12,727 nucleotides of DNA from Desulfovibrio sp. OttesenSCG-928-G15 (GCA_030266525.1 JAJDIC010000060.1:1-12727); one strand, 5' to 3'; positions 1 through 6,810 are shown, numbered from the stretch's first letter. Made by a program: numbers and translations. The notes: generated by a model not told the origin, from the sequence alone.

Positions 1-875
1 GAAAACCAGACGATTTCCGGGTCTGCCCGAAACCAGGTAAGCTGGCGTTTGGCATAGGCGCGGGTATTTTTCAGCCACAGGCTTTTGCATTCTTCCAGGC
101 TGAGCGTTCCGGAAAGATACTGGAATATTTCGGCGCAGCCGATGCCGCTCCAGCCGGGAGCGGTCGGGTCCGGCTCTTTTTGCAGGGCGGCCCGTGCTTC
201 ATCAATGGCTCCTTCTGCAAGCATAAGGTCTATGCGCTTGGCAAGCAGGGGGGTCAGCTCGTCAAGGGGCAGGCCAATGCCGATTTTGCAGGCCTTGAAG
301 GGCGAGTCGGACATGCTTTGCGCGTGCCACTGGCTGAAGCTTTTGCCGGTGGCCTGCTGGACTTCCAGGGCGCGTGTGATGCGCTGCTTGTCGTTGGGGT
401 GTATTTTTGCCGCGTACAGCGGGTCGCTTTCAGCCAGAAGGGCGTGTAACGCAATGCTTCCTTCCTGTGCGCAGCGCTCCTGCCAGTACAGGGAAATATG
501 TTCGGGAATATCGGGAATGTCCGCCAGGCCGTCGACAAGCGCCTTGAAGTACAGGCCGGTGCCGCCAACCGCCAGGGCAAGCCTGCCGGATGCATGTTCG
601 CGCAGGATGCATTCCCCGGCTGCCCTGGCGTATTGCCCCGCTCCCAGTTTTGCGCTGGCAGGCAGATAGCCGTAAAGCAAATGCGGGCAACGGGCGCGCT
701 CTTCCGGCGAAGGCTGGGCCGTAATCAGGGGGAAATCGCGATACACCTGGCGCGAGTCCGTATTGATGACGGCAAGGGGAAAGCGATCCGCAAGGGCCAG
801 TGCGGAAGCGGTTTTCCCCGCGCCGGTAGGTCCCATGATGCAGGGAAGCGGTATGGTTGAGGAACTGCTTCGCAT
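1..875 (-). CDS. miaA: tRNA dimethylallyltransferase MiaA (partial, C-terminus beyond left edge)
   Basis: MiaA transfers a dimethylallyl group from DMAPP to N6 of A37 in tRNAs that read codons starting with U; it is cytoplasmic. The 291 visible residues show the P-loop GPTGAGKT (15-22), DSRQVY (40-45), VGGTGLYFKAL (103-113), the substrate-binding stretch with HPNDKQRITRALEV (159-172) and the C-terminal TRAYAKRQLTWFR (271-283). The family is usually about 300-315 residues, so only some 15-25 are missing past the edge. The usual GIGY-E motif reads GIGCAE here (244-249). I chose the ATG at 875 because it puts the P-loop at the normal distance from the N-terminus and has a GGGTGG-like ribosome site just upstream. 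The frame is open to the window edge. It lies 172 bases downstream of coaD and is probably read from the same transcript or from a promoter in that gap. Identity is very secure. Confidence 0.95.
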   Translation of the reverse strand, partial: MRSSSSTIPLPCIMGPTGAGKTASALALADRFPLAVINTDSRQVYRDFPLITAQPSPEERARCPHLLYGYLPASAKLGAGQYARAAGECILREHASGRLALAVGGTGLYFKALVDGLADIPDIPEHISLYWQERCAQEGSIALHALLAESDPLYAAKIHPNDKQRITRALEVQQATGKSFSQWHAQSMSDSPFKACKIGIGLPLDELTPLLAKRIDLMLAEGAIDEARAALQKEPDPTAPGWSGIGCAEIFQYLSGTLSLEECKSLWLKNTRAYAKRQLTWFRADPEIVWF

Positions 876-897
876 ATACCACCCGAATGCCGGGTTT

Positions 898-917
898 CCA
901 GAGAGGACGCTCTCTGG
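898..917. repeat. Perfect 8-bp stem-loop between coaD and miaA
   Basis: CCAGAGAG (898-905) and CTCTCTGG (910-917) are perfect inverted repeats around a 4-base loop. Two smaller stems flank it: GCCCG/CGGGC at 934-949 and ACCCG/CGGGT at 880-894. None has a T run after it on the minus strand, so a standard intrinsic terminator is not supported. The cluster fills much of the 172-base gap between coaD and miaA and could affect RNA processing or read-through into miaA. The function is unknown. Confidence 0.5.
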
Positions 918-1047
918 CAGCGGTGTGAGGAAGGCCCGTCAAGCCGGGCGTCCGGTATGGCGCTTTTACAGTACGCTGTTCGCAAGCCGGAGAAGTATTT
1001 TTCGAGCCTGCATGGCAACCGTTGGCTTTGGCAAAATCGTATTGGCC

Positions 1048-1569
1048 CTACGGTGCAGGATCTTCGGCCAGGGGATAGGGGTAGCCGAATTTTTCCCGCA
1101 GGCGGAAGTAGATCGTGTCCGGCACCATTCCCTTGATGTCACCGCCGATCTGGGCGGCAGCCTTTACAATGGTGGAACTGATGTAGAACCACTGGTAGTC
1201 GGTCATCAAAAAAACGGTCTGGATATGGCGTTTCATTTTCCGGTTGATGAGGGCAAGCTGGAATTCGTATTCAAAGTCGGACACGGCCCGAAGCCCGCGC
1301 ACGATGACTTTTGCGCCCACCCTGTCGGCCAGGTCCACTGTCATGCCGGAAAAGGGTTCTACACTCACGTTGGGGTTGCCTGCCAGAGCTTCCTGGGCCA
1401 TGCTCACCCTTTCGTCAATGGTAAACAGGGGGCTTTTGGGGGTGTCGTTGGCAACAGCGACAATAACCTGGTCAAAAATGGTGCAGGCCCGCCTGATCAG
1501 GCTGAGGTGCCCGTTTGTGAGCGGGTCAAAGGTGCCGGGATAGATGGCTATGCTTGGTTCACGTTCCAT
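1048..1569 (-). CDS. coaD: Phosphopantetheine adenylyltransferase CoaD
   Basis: CoaD catalyses the penultimate step of coenzyme A synthesis, joining 4'-phosphopantetheine and ATP to give dephospho-CoA; it is a cytoplasmic hexamer in studied bacteria. The 173-residue product starts with the nucleotidyltransferase signature YPGTFDPLTNGH (10-21), in which T18 and H21 form the T/HxGH motif. It carries RGLRAVSDFEYEFQLA (91-106) and the second ATP-binding motif ISSTIVK (130-136). Length is slightly above the usual 160, with a short Pro-rich C-terminal tail. The ATG at 1569 lies inside rsmD: the last 22 bases of rsmD are the first 22 of coaD in another frame, so translation is probably coupled. The rsmD-coaD pair is common in bacteria. 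Identity is very secure. Confidence 0.97.
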   Translation of the reverse strand: MEREPSIAIYPGTFDPLTNGHLSLIRRACTIFDQVIVAVANDTPKSPLFTIDERVSMAQEALAGNPNVSVEPFSGMTVDLADRVGAKVIVRGLRAVSDFEYEFQLALINRKMKRHIQTVFLMTDYQWFYISSTIVKAAAQIGGDIKGMVPDTIYFRLREKFGYPYPLAEDPAP

Positions 1570-2117
1570 AAAATCACCCGGGTTTGACCATATGTGCGAT
1601 CGGCCAGAAGCGCAAGGGCCGGGTGCGCAGCAAGGGGATCAAAGGGAAGCTTGGCCTCCACCTCGGCATTGATAACGCTGTTTGGCCCGACCCAGGCCTG
1701 TTTGCACAGGCTTTCCAGGGTGCGGCCCAGCGCGTCCAGCTTGTAGGGCGGGTCAATAAACACTACGTCAAAGGGCCTTGCCTGCCTTGCGGTCAGGGCT
1801 TTTGCCGCATCGTCCTGAATGATGCGCAGCCGTTCAGGTTCCACTTGCAGCATCTTGGCATTGGCGGCAATAACCTTTACGGCGTAGGAGGCGTTTTCCA
1901 CAAAACAGACTTCGGCGGCACCCCGGCTCAAGGCTTCAAAACCAAGGCTGCCGCTGCCTGCAAAGATATCCAGCACACGCGCTTCGGGCCAATACACCCC
2001 GCGTGCTTCAAGCATGGAAAAGAGCGCTTCGCGCACCTTGCCCATGGCCGGGCGAAAGCCCGGACCGGTGGTCGTTTTCAGGGGTCTTCCCCTATATGCG
2101 CCGGAAATGATACGCAT
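1548..2117 (-). CDS. rsmD: 16S rRNA (guanine-966-N2)-methyltransferase RsmD
   Basis: RsmD is an AdoMet-dependent enzyme that methylates N2 of G966 of 16S rRNA in the assembling 30S subunit. The 189 residues show the family N-terminus MRIISGAYRGRPL (1-13), the RNA-contact region with RPAMGKVREALFSML (22-36), the AdoMet motif VLDIFAGSGSLGFEALSRG (48-66), an acidic residue after strand 2 in FVENA (72-76) and the catalytic motif DPPY (122-125). Length is normal. The start at 2117 is three bases after the stop of the beta-CASP gene, with only a weak ribosome site, which suggests translational coupling; the 3' end overlaps coaD by 22 bases. One transcript for beta-CASP gene, rsmD and coaD is therefore likely. 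Confidence 0.96.
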   Translation of the reverse strand: MRIISGAYRGRPLKTTTGPGFRPAMGKVREALFSMLEARGVYWPEARVLDIFAGSGSLGFEALSRGAAEVCFVENASYAVKVIAANAKMLQVEPERLRIIQDDAAKALTARQARPFDVVFIDPPYKLDALGRTLESLCKQAWVGPNSVINAEVEAKLPFDPLAAHPALALLADRTYGQTRVILWNVNQA

Positions 2118-2120
2118 GGC

Positions 2121-3725
2121 CTACAACTGGGAAACGATGTGCAGAATGCGTTTGTTCAGGTCCAGAATATCTTCCTGAATTTCCGTCTGGTCTGCCCAGC
2201 GGCGGCTGCCCACACCTACCAGGGCGGACTTGAGCTGGGCCATCTTGTTTTCCGTTTCGGACAAAAGGAAGGCCCAGTTGATAGCCTTTTGGGCGTCCTT
2301 TTCCATATACACCTGCGGTTCCTTGCCGGATTCCAGAACCAGGGTTTCCAGATAGTCGGGAATTTCCACATGCATCTTGAAACGCTCGCGCATGAGTTCT
2401 GCCAGAACTTCCTGGGCGGTTTCTTCCCCGTGCACCAGGAAAATTTTCAGTTCCGGCCTGGCAAAAGCGCCTACCCAGTCCAGAATCTGACTTTGGCCCG
2501 CGTGGGCGGAAAAGCCGCCAATGGTATAGACCTTGGCGTTTACCTCCACCGGTTCGCCGAGCAGGGTAATGACTTTTTCGCCATCAACAATCTTCCGGCC
2601 GGGTGTGCCTATACCCTGATAGCCGGTAAAGACAATACTGGCGCCATGCCGCCACAAGTTGTGTTTCAGGTGGTGTTTGATGCGGCCCGCGTTGCACATG
2701 CCGCTGGCTGAAATGACAATGGCTGGCCCTTCCAGGGTGTTGATGGCCTGGGAGTCTTTGGTTTCCAAGGTATACTTAAGGTTGGGCAGCGAAAAGGGGT
2801 TTTCCCCGGACCTGAGAATGGCCTTGGTGGCGTTATCAAAATATTCCGGGTGGTTGTTGAATATTTTCGTGGCCTTGATAGCCAGCGGACTGTCCACAAA
2901 AATCGGAATATCCGGCAGCCTTCCTTCCTTGGAAAGAAGATACAGGGCGTACAGCACTTCCTGGGTGCGTTCAACCGCAAAGGCCGGAATAATGGTTTTT
3001 TCACCCTGGGCGTAGCTGTAGGCAATGGCTTCGGCCAGTTCGTCCCGACTGCTGTCTTCATTTTTATGATCCCTGTCGCCGTAGGTGGATTCCATGAACA
3101 GGTAATCCGCCTTGTTCAGGGGGTGGGCCGGGTCGTTGACGATGAGCGAGTCCGGGCGGCCGATATCGCCGGAAAAGATGACGCTGGTCACGCCTTCGCT
3201 TTCCCGCACTGAAAGTTCCAGAAAGGAAGATCCGAGAATATGGCCCGCATCGCGAAAACACACGCTGATGCCGGGGGCCGGGTCAAAGCTGCGATCATAG
3301 CGGGTGGATTTGAGCTGTTTGGTAATGGTAATGGCGTCGTCTGTGCTGTACAGGGCTTCCACCGGCTCACCGCCGCGCCGGGCTTTTTTGCGCGAGGCCC
3401 ATTCCGCTTCCATTTCCTGAATATGGGCGCTGTCCAGCAGCATGATTTCCAGCAGTTCCAGAGTCGGTTCCGTGCAGTACACCGGCCCGGTAAAGCCGTC
3501 TTTGGCCATGAGCGGAAGAAGGCCGCTGTGGTCAATGTGGGCGTGGGTAAGCAGTATGAAGTCCAGCTCCGACCCACGGTACAGTTCTACATTTCTGTTG
3601 CGCTGCTCAATTTGCGTGTTGCCCTGGTGCATGCCGCAGTCAACGGCGAAGCGGGCGTTTTCCGTTTCTACGATATAACAGGAACCGGTTACGGTTTGGG
3701 CTGCGCCCAGAAGCTGAATTTTCAT
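2121..3725 (-). CDS. Beta-CASP metallo-beta-lactamase, probable RNA-processing nuclease
   Basis: The 534-residue product is a metallo-beta-lactamase fold protein with an inserted beta-CASP domain, the architecture of RNases such as CPSF73, archaeal aCPSF and bacterial homologues usually annotated as a metallo-beta-lactamase family protein or RNA-specificity exonuclease. Visible zinc-site motifs are HAHIDH (61-66), H162 in GHILGS, D187 in FSGDIG, H408 in FSAHAG and H432 in FLVHGE. The beta-CASP part contains MESTYGDRDH (211-220), PAFAVERTQE (247-256) and ISASGMCNAGRIKHHL (338-353). About 60 residues beyond the core form a charged helical tail. An upstream in-frame ATG at 3845 would add 40 residues, but the ATG at 3725 has a good GGGAG ribosome site five bases upstream and begins with the family's MKIQLLGAAQTVTGS. 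The gene sits among rRNA and tRNA modification genes, which fits an RNA role; the substrate is unknown. Confidence 0.9.
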   Translation of the reverse strand: MKIQLLGAAQTVTGSCYIVETENARFAVDCGMHQGNTQIEQRNRNVELYRGSELDFILLTHAHIDHSGLLPLMAKDGFTGPVYCTEPTLELLEIMLLDSAHIQEMEAEWASRKKARRGGEPVEALYSTDDAITITKQLKSTRYDRSFDPAPGISVCFRDAGHILGSSFLELSVRESEGVTSVIFSGDIGRPDSLIVNDPAHPLNKADYLFMESTYGDRDHKNEDSSRDELAEAIAYSYAQGEKTIIPAFAVERTQEVLYALYLLSKEGRLPDIPIFVDSPLAIKATKIFNNHPEYFDNATKAILRSGENPFSLPNLKYTLETKDSQAINTLEGPAIVISASGMCNAGRIKHHLKHNLWRHGASIVFTGYQGIGTPGRKIVDGEKVITLLGEPVEVNAKVYTIGGFSAHAGQSQILDWVGAFARPELKIFLVHGEETAQEVLAELMRERFKMHVEIPDYLETLVLESGKEPQVYMEKDAQKAINWAFLLSETENKMAQLKSALVGVGSRRWADQTEIQEDILDLNKRILHIVSQL

Positions 3726-3741
3726 GAAGTCTCCCAAAAAG

Positions 3742-3755
3742 GTATGTCGACATAC
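3742..3755. promoter_or_regulatory. 14-bp perfect palindrome upstream of the beta-CASP gene
   Basis: GTATGTCGACATAC is a perfect dyad ending 16 bases before the beta-CASP start codon. As DNA it could be an operator; as RNA it could fold into a 5-bp stem with a UCGA loop just upstream of the GGGAG ribosome site. Another perfect palindrome, CGTATCGATACG at 3896-3907, lies further upstream. No clear promoter hexamers could be fixed between them. Confidence 0.35.
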
Positions 3756-3913
3756 ATACTGCCAGATAGTGTAGTCACGAGATGTCTTTTGCCCCTTGTC
3801 CGCGTTGCGGCAGAACCCCTTAAGGTCATGGACGAAAGAGTCCACCCCTCTTTGGGTGAGCCTGGCGCGTCTTGGCAGAGAACAAAATCCAAACTCGTAT
3901 CGATACGCTACAT

Positions 3914-4010
3914 CTAGAGCGGATTACCTTTGAGATTTGCCGCTTAACGGCGGGCAAAGCCCGCCTGCGGCAAACTCAAGGCAAGGATTTGCGGACAAAT
4001 CCTTGCAGAG
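3914..4010. repeat. Compact double-hairpin intergenic element
   Basis: Two strong stem-loops are packed in under 100 bases directly behind trmI. The first (3927-3981) has an inner stem GGCGGGC/GCCCGCC (3949-3955, 3959-3965), an outer stem TTTGCCGC/GCGGCAAA (3936-3943, 3967-3974) and a further imperfect CCTTTGAG/CTCAAGG pairing. The second is an 11-bp perfect stem, GCAAGGATTTG/CAAATCCTTGC (3981-3991, 3996-4006), with a 4-base loop. Neither has a T run on the minus strand, so this is not a standard terminator, though it may end or stabilise the trmI transcript. The form suggests a REP-like or small non-autonomous dispersed repeat; copies elsewhere cannot be checked here. Confidence 0.6.
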
Positions 4011-4013
4011 CAT

Positions 4014-4925
4014 TTATATATTTTCAATTTGCATCGGATCGGCGTTTTCCGCGAGAGATTCGCCGGAATCTTCCGGCTCTGCCAGGCCGAGCCTTTCGCG
4101 CAGGGCTTTTTGCTGTTTGCGCTCGCGCGTTCCCAAGGGCTTCTGGCCTTCAAACTCCGCGCTTTTTTCCTGTTTGCGGGCAAACACCAGAAAGCCGGTA
4201 TGGGCGACCATCCGGTCGTTGGGGCGAAGCCGGTCTGCAACGGGCTTCCAGCCTCGTACCAGCACTTCCTCTACTTCGGCCTCGTCAAAGGGGCCGGTTT
4301 CCATGCCCTTGAGCAAAAGGGAAACCTGTTCCACTGTTGGCACAAGAAAGGCCAGAGCCGCTCCCGGCCTCACGGCAGCCGCCACCTGGGGCAAATATTC
4401 CCAGGGCGTGCGCACATCAAGGAACAGGGCGTCGGCGTCGGTCTGGTCAAAGCCGTCCCTGATATCCCGCAAATGTTGGGTCACGTTGTGGCCCACGCCA
4501 GCCCATTCCAGGTTGCGGCGGCACAAGTCGTAAAACTCCTGTCGGGCTTCGTAGGTATACACATGCCCTTTTTCTCCGCTCCACCAGGAAAGAGCCAGGG
4601 TAAGGCTGCCGGAGCCAGAGCCGGCCTCGATAACCCGGGTGCCGTTGCCTACGCCAAGGCGCATGCAGATGTAGCCGATATCCTTGGGGTAAATAATCTG
4701 GGTCTGGCGCTTTACCCCGCGTACCAGATCATACAGGGTGGGGCGCAATACGCGATACGGTTTGCCTTGCAAGGTCATGACCTCTGTCCCGAAGTCGGCC
4801 TCGGCAAGAGCGGCAGCGGGTAAAACGCCGTCGGTTCCGTGAATGTCCTGCCCCTCGACAAGGCGCTTCAAGCTGCGCTTACCCTTGGGGCTTACCAGTA
4901 TAAACAGTTCGCCGTATGCAGGCAT
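4014..4925 (-). CDS. trmI: tRNA (adenine-58-N1)-methyltransferase TrmI
   Basis: TrmI methylates N1 of A58 in the T-loop of tRNA using AdoMet; studied bacterial forms are tetramers. The 303 residues show the N-terminal small beta domain, the conserved entry QIIYPKDIGYICMRLGVGNG (76-95), motif I VIEAGSGSGSLTLAL (98-112), E126 in YTYEARQEF for ribose binding and DALFLDV with D170. The last 50 or so residues, after about 250, are a charged Lys/Arg/Glu-rich tail beyond the usual 250-280 residue core. The ATG at 4925 is preceded by an AAGGA ribosome site at good spacing. It is separated by gaps of 489 and 288 bases from its neighbours, both holding hairpin repeats, so it is probably transcribed alone. 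Identity is secure from the motifs. Confidence 0.93.
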   Translation of the reverse strand: MPAYGELFILVSPKGKRSLKRLVEGQDIHGTDGVLPAAALAEADFGTEVMTLQGKPYRVLRPTLYDLVRGVKRQTQIIYPKDIGYICMRLGVGNGTRVIEAGSGSGSLTLALSWWSGEKGHVYTYEARQEFYDLCRRNLEWAGVGHNVTQHLRDIRDGFDQTDADALFLDVRTPWEYLPQVAAAVRPGAALAFLVPTVEQVSLLLKGMETGPFDEAEVEEVLVRGWKPVADRLRPNDRMVAHTGFLVFARKQEKSAEFEGQKPLGTRERKQQKALRERLGLAEPEDSGESLAENADPMQIENI

Positions 4926-4960
4926 GGGGTTCCTTCAGATGTGTTTGTGCGCCTCCGGAC

Positions 4961-4991
4961 TCCCGCCAGGGGAGTGCCCCCCTGGACCCGC
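4961..4991 (+). repeat. GC-rich hairpin repeat, copy A
   Basis: The core CCAGGGG/CCCCTGG (4966-4972, 4979-4985) is a 7-bp stem with a 6-base loop, flanked by CCCG and CCCGC. Copy B at 5066-5100, read on the opposite strand, has nearly the same order of blocks: CCCC, CAGGGGG, CCCCCTG, ACCCCGC. The two therefore look like members of one family in opposite orientation, about 75 bases apart, as in REP pairs. It lies in the trmI 5' leader. Confidence 0.55.
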
Positions 4992-5013
4992 ACAGGGCGG
5001 CAGGGCGAGGCAA

Positions 5014-5041
5014 AGTGTACCTTGATACCGGGCAAGACCAA
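5014..5041 (-). promoter_or_regulatory. Weak promoter candidate for trmI
   Basis: On the minus strand, TTGGTC (5041-5036) and TACACT (5019-5014) are 16 bases apart. They match three and four of six consensus positions, about 90 bases before the trmI ATG and between the two hairpin repeats. This is only a best guess from position and spacing. Confidence 0.25.
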
Positions 5042-5046
5042 AGAAT

Positions 5047-5071
5047 AAAAATTCAGCCCCAAATTGCGGGG
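5047..5071 (-). terminator. Possible weak terminator downstream of the glycosyltransferase
   Basis: On the minus strand CCCC (5071-5068) pairs with GGGG (5060-5057) across a 7-base loop and is followed after five bases by TTTTT (5051-5047). It directly follows hairpin copy B, so the two stems together could stop transcripts coming from the glycosyltransferase. The short stem and the gap before the T run make it weak. Confidence 0.35.
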
Positions 5072-5100
5072 TGCAGGGGGATCATCCCCCTGCCGGGGAG
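5066..5100 (-). repeat. GC-rich hairpin repeat, copy B (inverted relative to A)
   Basis: GCAGGGGGAT (5073-5082) and ATCCCCCTGC (5084-5093) form a 10-bp perfect inverted repeat around one central base, flanked by CCCC and CCCCGC on the minus strand. Block order matches copy A at 4961-4991 on the other strand. The stem is strong enough to affect transcription or RNA stability. Confidence 0.6.
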
Positions 5101-5261
5101 TAGACTATGAAAGGCTCGTCTTTTCCTCAGGATTTTTCCTCCGGGAATGGGCCGTATCCCACTGAAGAATTCATAGTGCCGCCTTAAGGAATCAGCGTCA
5201 AGCTGAAGCCATGCGGAAGTTTTTCTGACGTTTTATGACCCTTTTCCACTGGATTGTATTT

Positions 5262-5280
5262 GGAGGCCGCTTCGGCCTCC
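5262..5280. repeat. 8-bp GC stem-loop downstream of the glycosyltransferase
   Basis: GGAGGCCG (5262-5269) and CGGCCTCC (5273-5280) form a perfect stem with a 3-base loop, 135 bases after the glycosyltransferase stop on the minus strand. It lacks a following T run on either strand, so it is listed as a hairpin and not as a terminator. Confidence 0.5.
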
Positions 5281-5414
5281 TCATGCCTTTAGCTGCCCGC
5301 AGGGGGCGGTCTGTAAGGTGTGCAGAGGGCAGGCCCTTTGCCAGTCGAGTAGTACACCCCTGCCATAAAAAGGTCTTCTTCCTTGGCGGAGAAAAATTAC
5401 TCATGGTGTAGGGG

Positions 5415-6646
5415 TCAGGCGGAAATATCGTGCAACTTTTTTGTATAAAGAACTTCCAGAAAGGGATCTCCGCCTGGCTTGAAACGTTGGCGCGCTTCAT
5501 TCACAAAGGCTTCGGCAAAGGACGCGTCGGAACGGAAGCGCAACATTGTCTGCATGTGCCTTTCCACTACGTCCAGCCCGGATTTGTCCTGCAAATGCGG
5601 AGCAAGCCGCAAGAGTTCCCGGTATCTTGGCAGCGTAGGTTCAATTTGTGACAGTTCGGCACGAAGGTCTGCGGCCTGGTCAAACTGGCCTGCCTGCTCA
5701 AGGCTCTGCGCCAATACTTCGCGCCCGCGTATCCACAAAGGATTTTCTCTGGCTAAATGCAGCCAGGTTACGGCGTCTTTGTTTTGCGCTTCAGATACAA
5801 GCCGCAGTTCATCTTTTTCCTTGAGCTTGACGCCCACGGTCAGCAGATCGCTGACAAACACCTCAAAGCCATCGCGTAGCGCGTACTGATGAATGTCCGT
5901 GTACACGTCCTGGCCGCACCGTTTGGTAAAAAGCTGGCTGTTTTGCTCATCAAAATCCTTGCGGCCCTGGCTCTGACCTTCGAGGTGATATATACGCGAC
6001 TCGGGAATGCACTGTAGCGTACCGCCCCGGCGTCTGATTTGCACACACAGGTCCAGGTCTTCAAATCCGTTTTTGTATTCTTCAAAAAAACCGCCACATT
6101 CATGGAAAAAATCCCTGTGAACCATAAAGGCCGCACCGGACAGGCTTTGCAAGGTACGGCTTTTTGCTACAACCCGGTGATTAGACGGAAAATACTGATA
6201 CAGTGTTCAGGATTGTTCGTTCCATAGGCCACGCCCAGGTGCTGTACGCTGTCGTCCGGATAAAGCAGCAGGGGACCAAGCGCGCTGGGCGCGTCGTCTG
6301 CTCGCAAGGCTGCAAACAGCGGCGCAAGGCAGCCGGGCGTCAGCACGGTGTCGTTATTGAGAAAAAAAAGAATTGGGGCAGTTGCCGCTTTTGCCCCGGC
6401 GTTGTTGGCCGGACCGTAGTTACGGTTCTCGGCAAAAGTCAGGGAGGAAAAGCGCGAGCCGAAAAGGCCAGCGCCATAGGCGGCAAGGTCTGTGCCGGTA
6501 GCATCGTCAGAGCCGTTGTTAACGACAATGATTTCCAAGTCATGTCCGGCGGAATGCTCCTGAATGCTGGCAAGGCAGGCGCGGGTCAATTCCCACTTGT
6601 TGAAAACGGGAATGATGATACTGCATTCTGCTTGGCTGGTGCTCAT
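5415..6646 (-). pseudogene. Family 2 glycosyltransferase, split by a -1 frameshift
   Basis: Two minus-strand frames make one GT2 (GT-A fold) enzyme that would transfer a sugar from a nucleotide donor, probably to a surface glycan; donor and acceptor are unknown. The first frame (6646-6167, 159 codons) starts at an ATG with a strong AGGAGA site and gives CSIIIPVFNKWE, VVNNGSDD (41-48) and the metal-binding stretch FLNNDTV (95-101). It then ends in a spurious tail and a TAG. The second frame (down to the TGA at 5415) continues with LYQYFPSNHRVVAKSRTLQS, then SGAAFMVHRDFF and the acidic motif FEDLDLC. Joining them after NNPEH with one added base gives about 410 residues and the family's usual H-LY--FP--H pattern. 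The last 150 residues look helical and TPR-like. A later in-frame TTG at 6152 could start the second frame, but without the donor-binding half. It is either a real one-base deletion or a sequencing error. Confidence 0.85.
6167..6206 (-). other. Frameshift interval in the glycosyltransferase
   Basis: The upstream frame stops at TAG (6169-6167), while the downstream frame is closed by TGA (6209-6207), so the shift must fall in these 40 bases. The best join is GAACACTGTAT: one extra base after CAC restores His-Leu-Tyr. There is no long homopolymer and no X-XXY-YYZ slippery heptamer in the upstream frame, so programmed frameshifting is unlikely. Confidence 0.75.
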
Positions 6647-6745
6647 GAAATTCTCCTGCTGCGTGGTAGGGTGGTTTGAACAGCCCAAGTGCCTTGTTTC
6701 TGTCTCGTTACAAAGCTTGCAACCTGCACGGGGTGCAAACATCAA

Positions 6746-6778
6746 GAGCAAGCCGAAAGCTTGTTTTTCGGCTTGCTC
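6746..6778. repeat. 13-bp perfect stem-loop upstream of the glycosyltransferase
   Basis: GAGCAAGCCGAAA (6746-6758) and TTTCGGCTTGCTC (6766-6778) pair perfectly around a 7-base loop. On the minus strand the stem is followed by TTGATGTTTG, not a clean T run. It lies about 100 bases before the glycosyltransferase ATG and just downstream of the AT-rich promoter candidate, so it may be a leader structure, or a backup terminator behind ilvD. Confidence 0.6.
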
Positions 6779-6810
6779 TCTTCTCAAAACCTTTGTTTAA
6801 ATTTTATGAT

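Larger units (their letters stand above)
4926..5414. other. 489-base gene-free stretch with hairpin repeats
   Basis: I see no convincing protein or RNA gene between the glycosyltransferase stop and the trmI start. It holds two inverted copies of a GC-rich hairpin (4961-4991 and 5066-5100), a possible weak terminator at 5047-5071 and an 8-bp GC hairpin at 5262-5280. A weak trmI promoter candidate (TTGGTC, 16 bases, TACACT on the minus strand) lies at 5014-5041. A 15-codon reading frame lies at 5127-5174. A 68-codon minus frame (5198-5404) crosses the 5262 hairpin and lacks a ribosome site. Confidence 0.6.

Noticed and set aside
763..1587. Long plus-strand frame of 274 codons opposite miaA and coaD
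   Set aside because: It is antisense to two certain genes, has no recognisable motif, and GC-rich genes commonly leave such open frames on the other strand.
1584..2711. Plus-strand frame of 375 codons opposite rsmD and the beta-CASP gene
   Set aside because: Antisense to well-identified genes, with a composition that mirrors them and no family signature.
3726..3845. N-terminal extension of 40 residues on the beta-CASP protein
   Set aside because: The ATG at 3725 has a much better ribosome site and the family's usual N-terminus; the extension covers the 3742 palindrome and looks non-coding.
5198..5404. Basic 68-codon minus frame after the glycosyltransferase
   Set aside because: No ribosome site, it runs through the 5262 hairpin, and its sequence resembles translated spacer.
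6167..6206. Programmed -1 frameshift in the glycosyltransferase
   Set aside because: No slippery heptamer in the upstream frame within the overlap and no phased downstream stimulator seen.
6647..6787. N-terminal extension of the glycosyltransferase
   Set aside because: It runs through the 13-bp hairpin, while the ATG at 6646 has a strong AGGAGA site and starts just before the GT2 signature.
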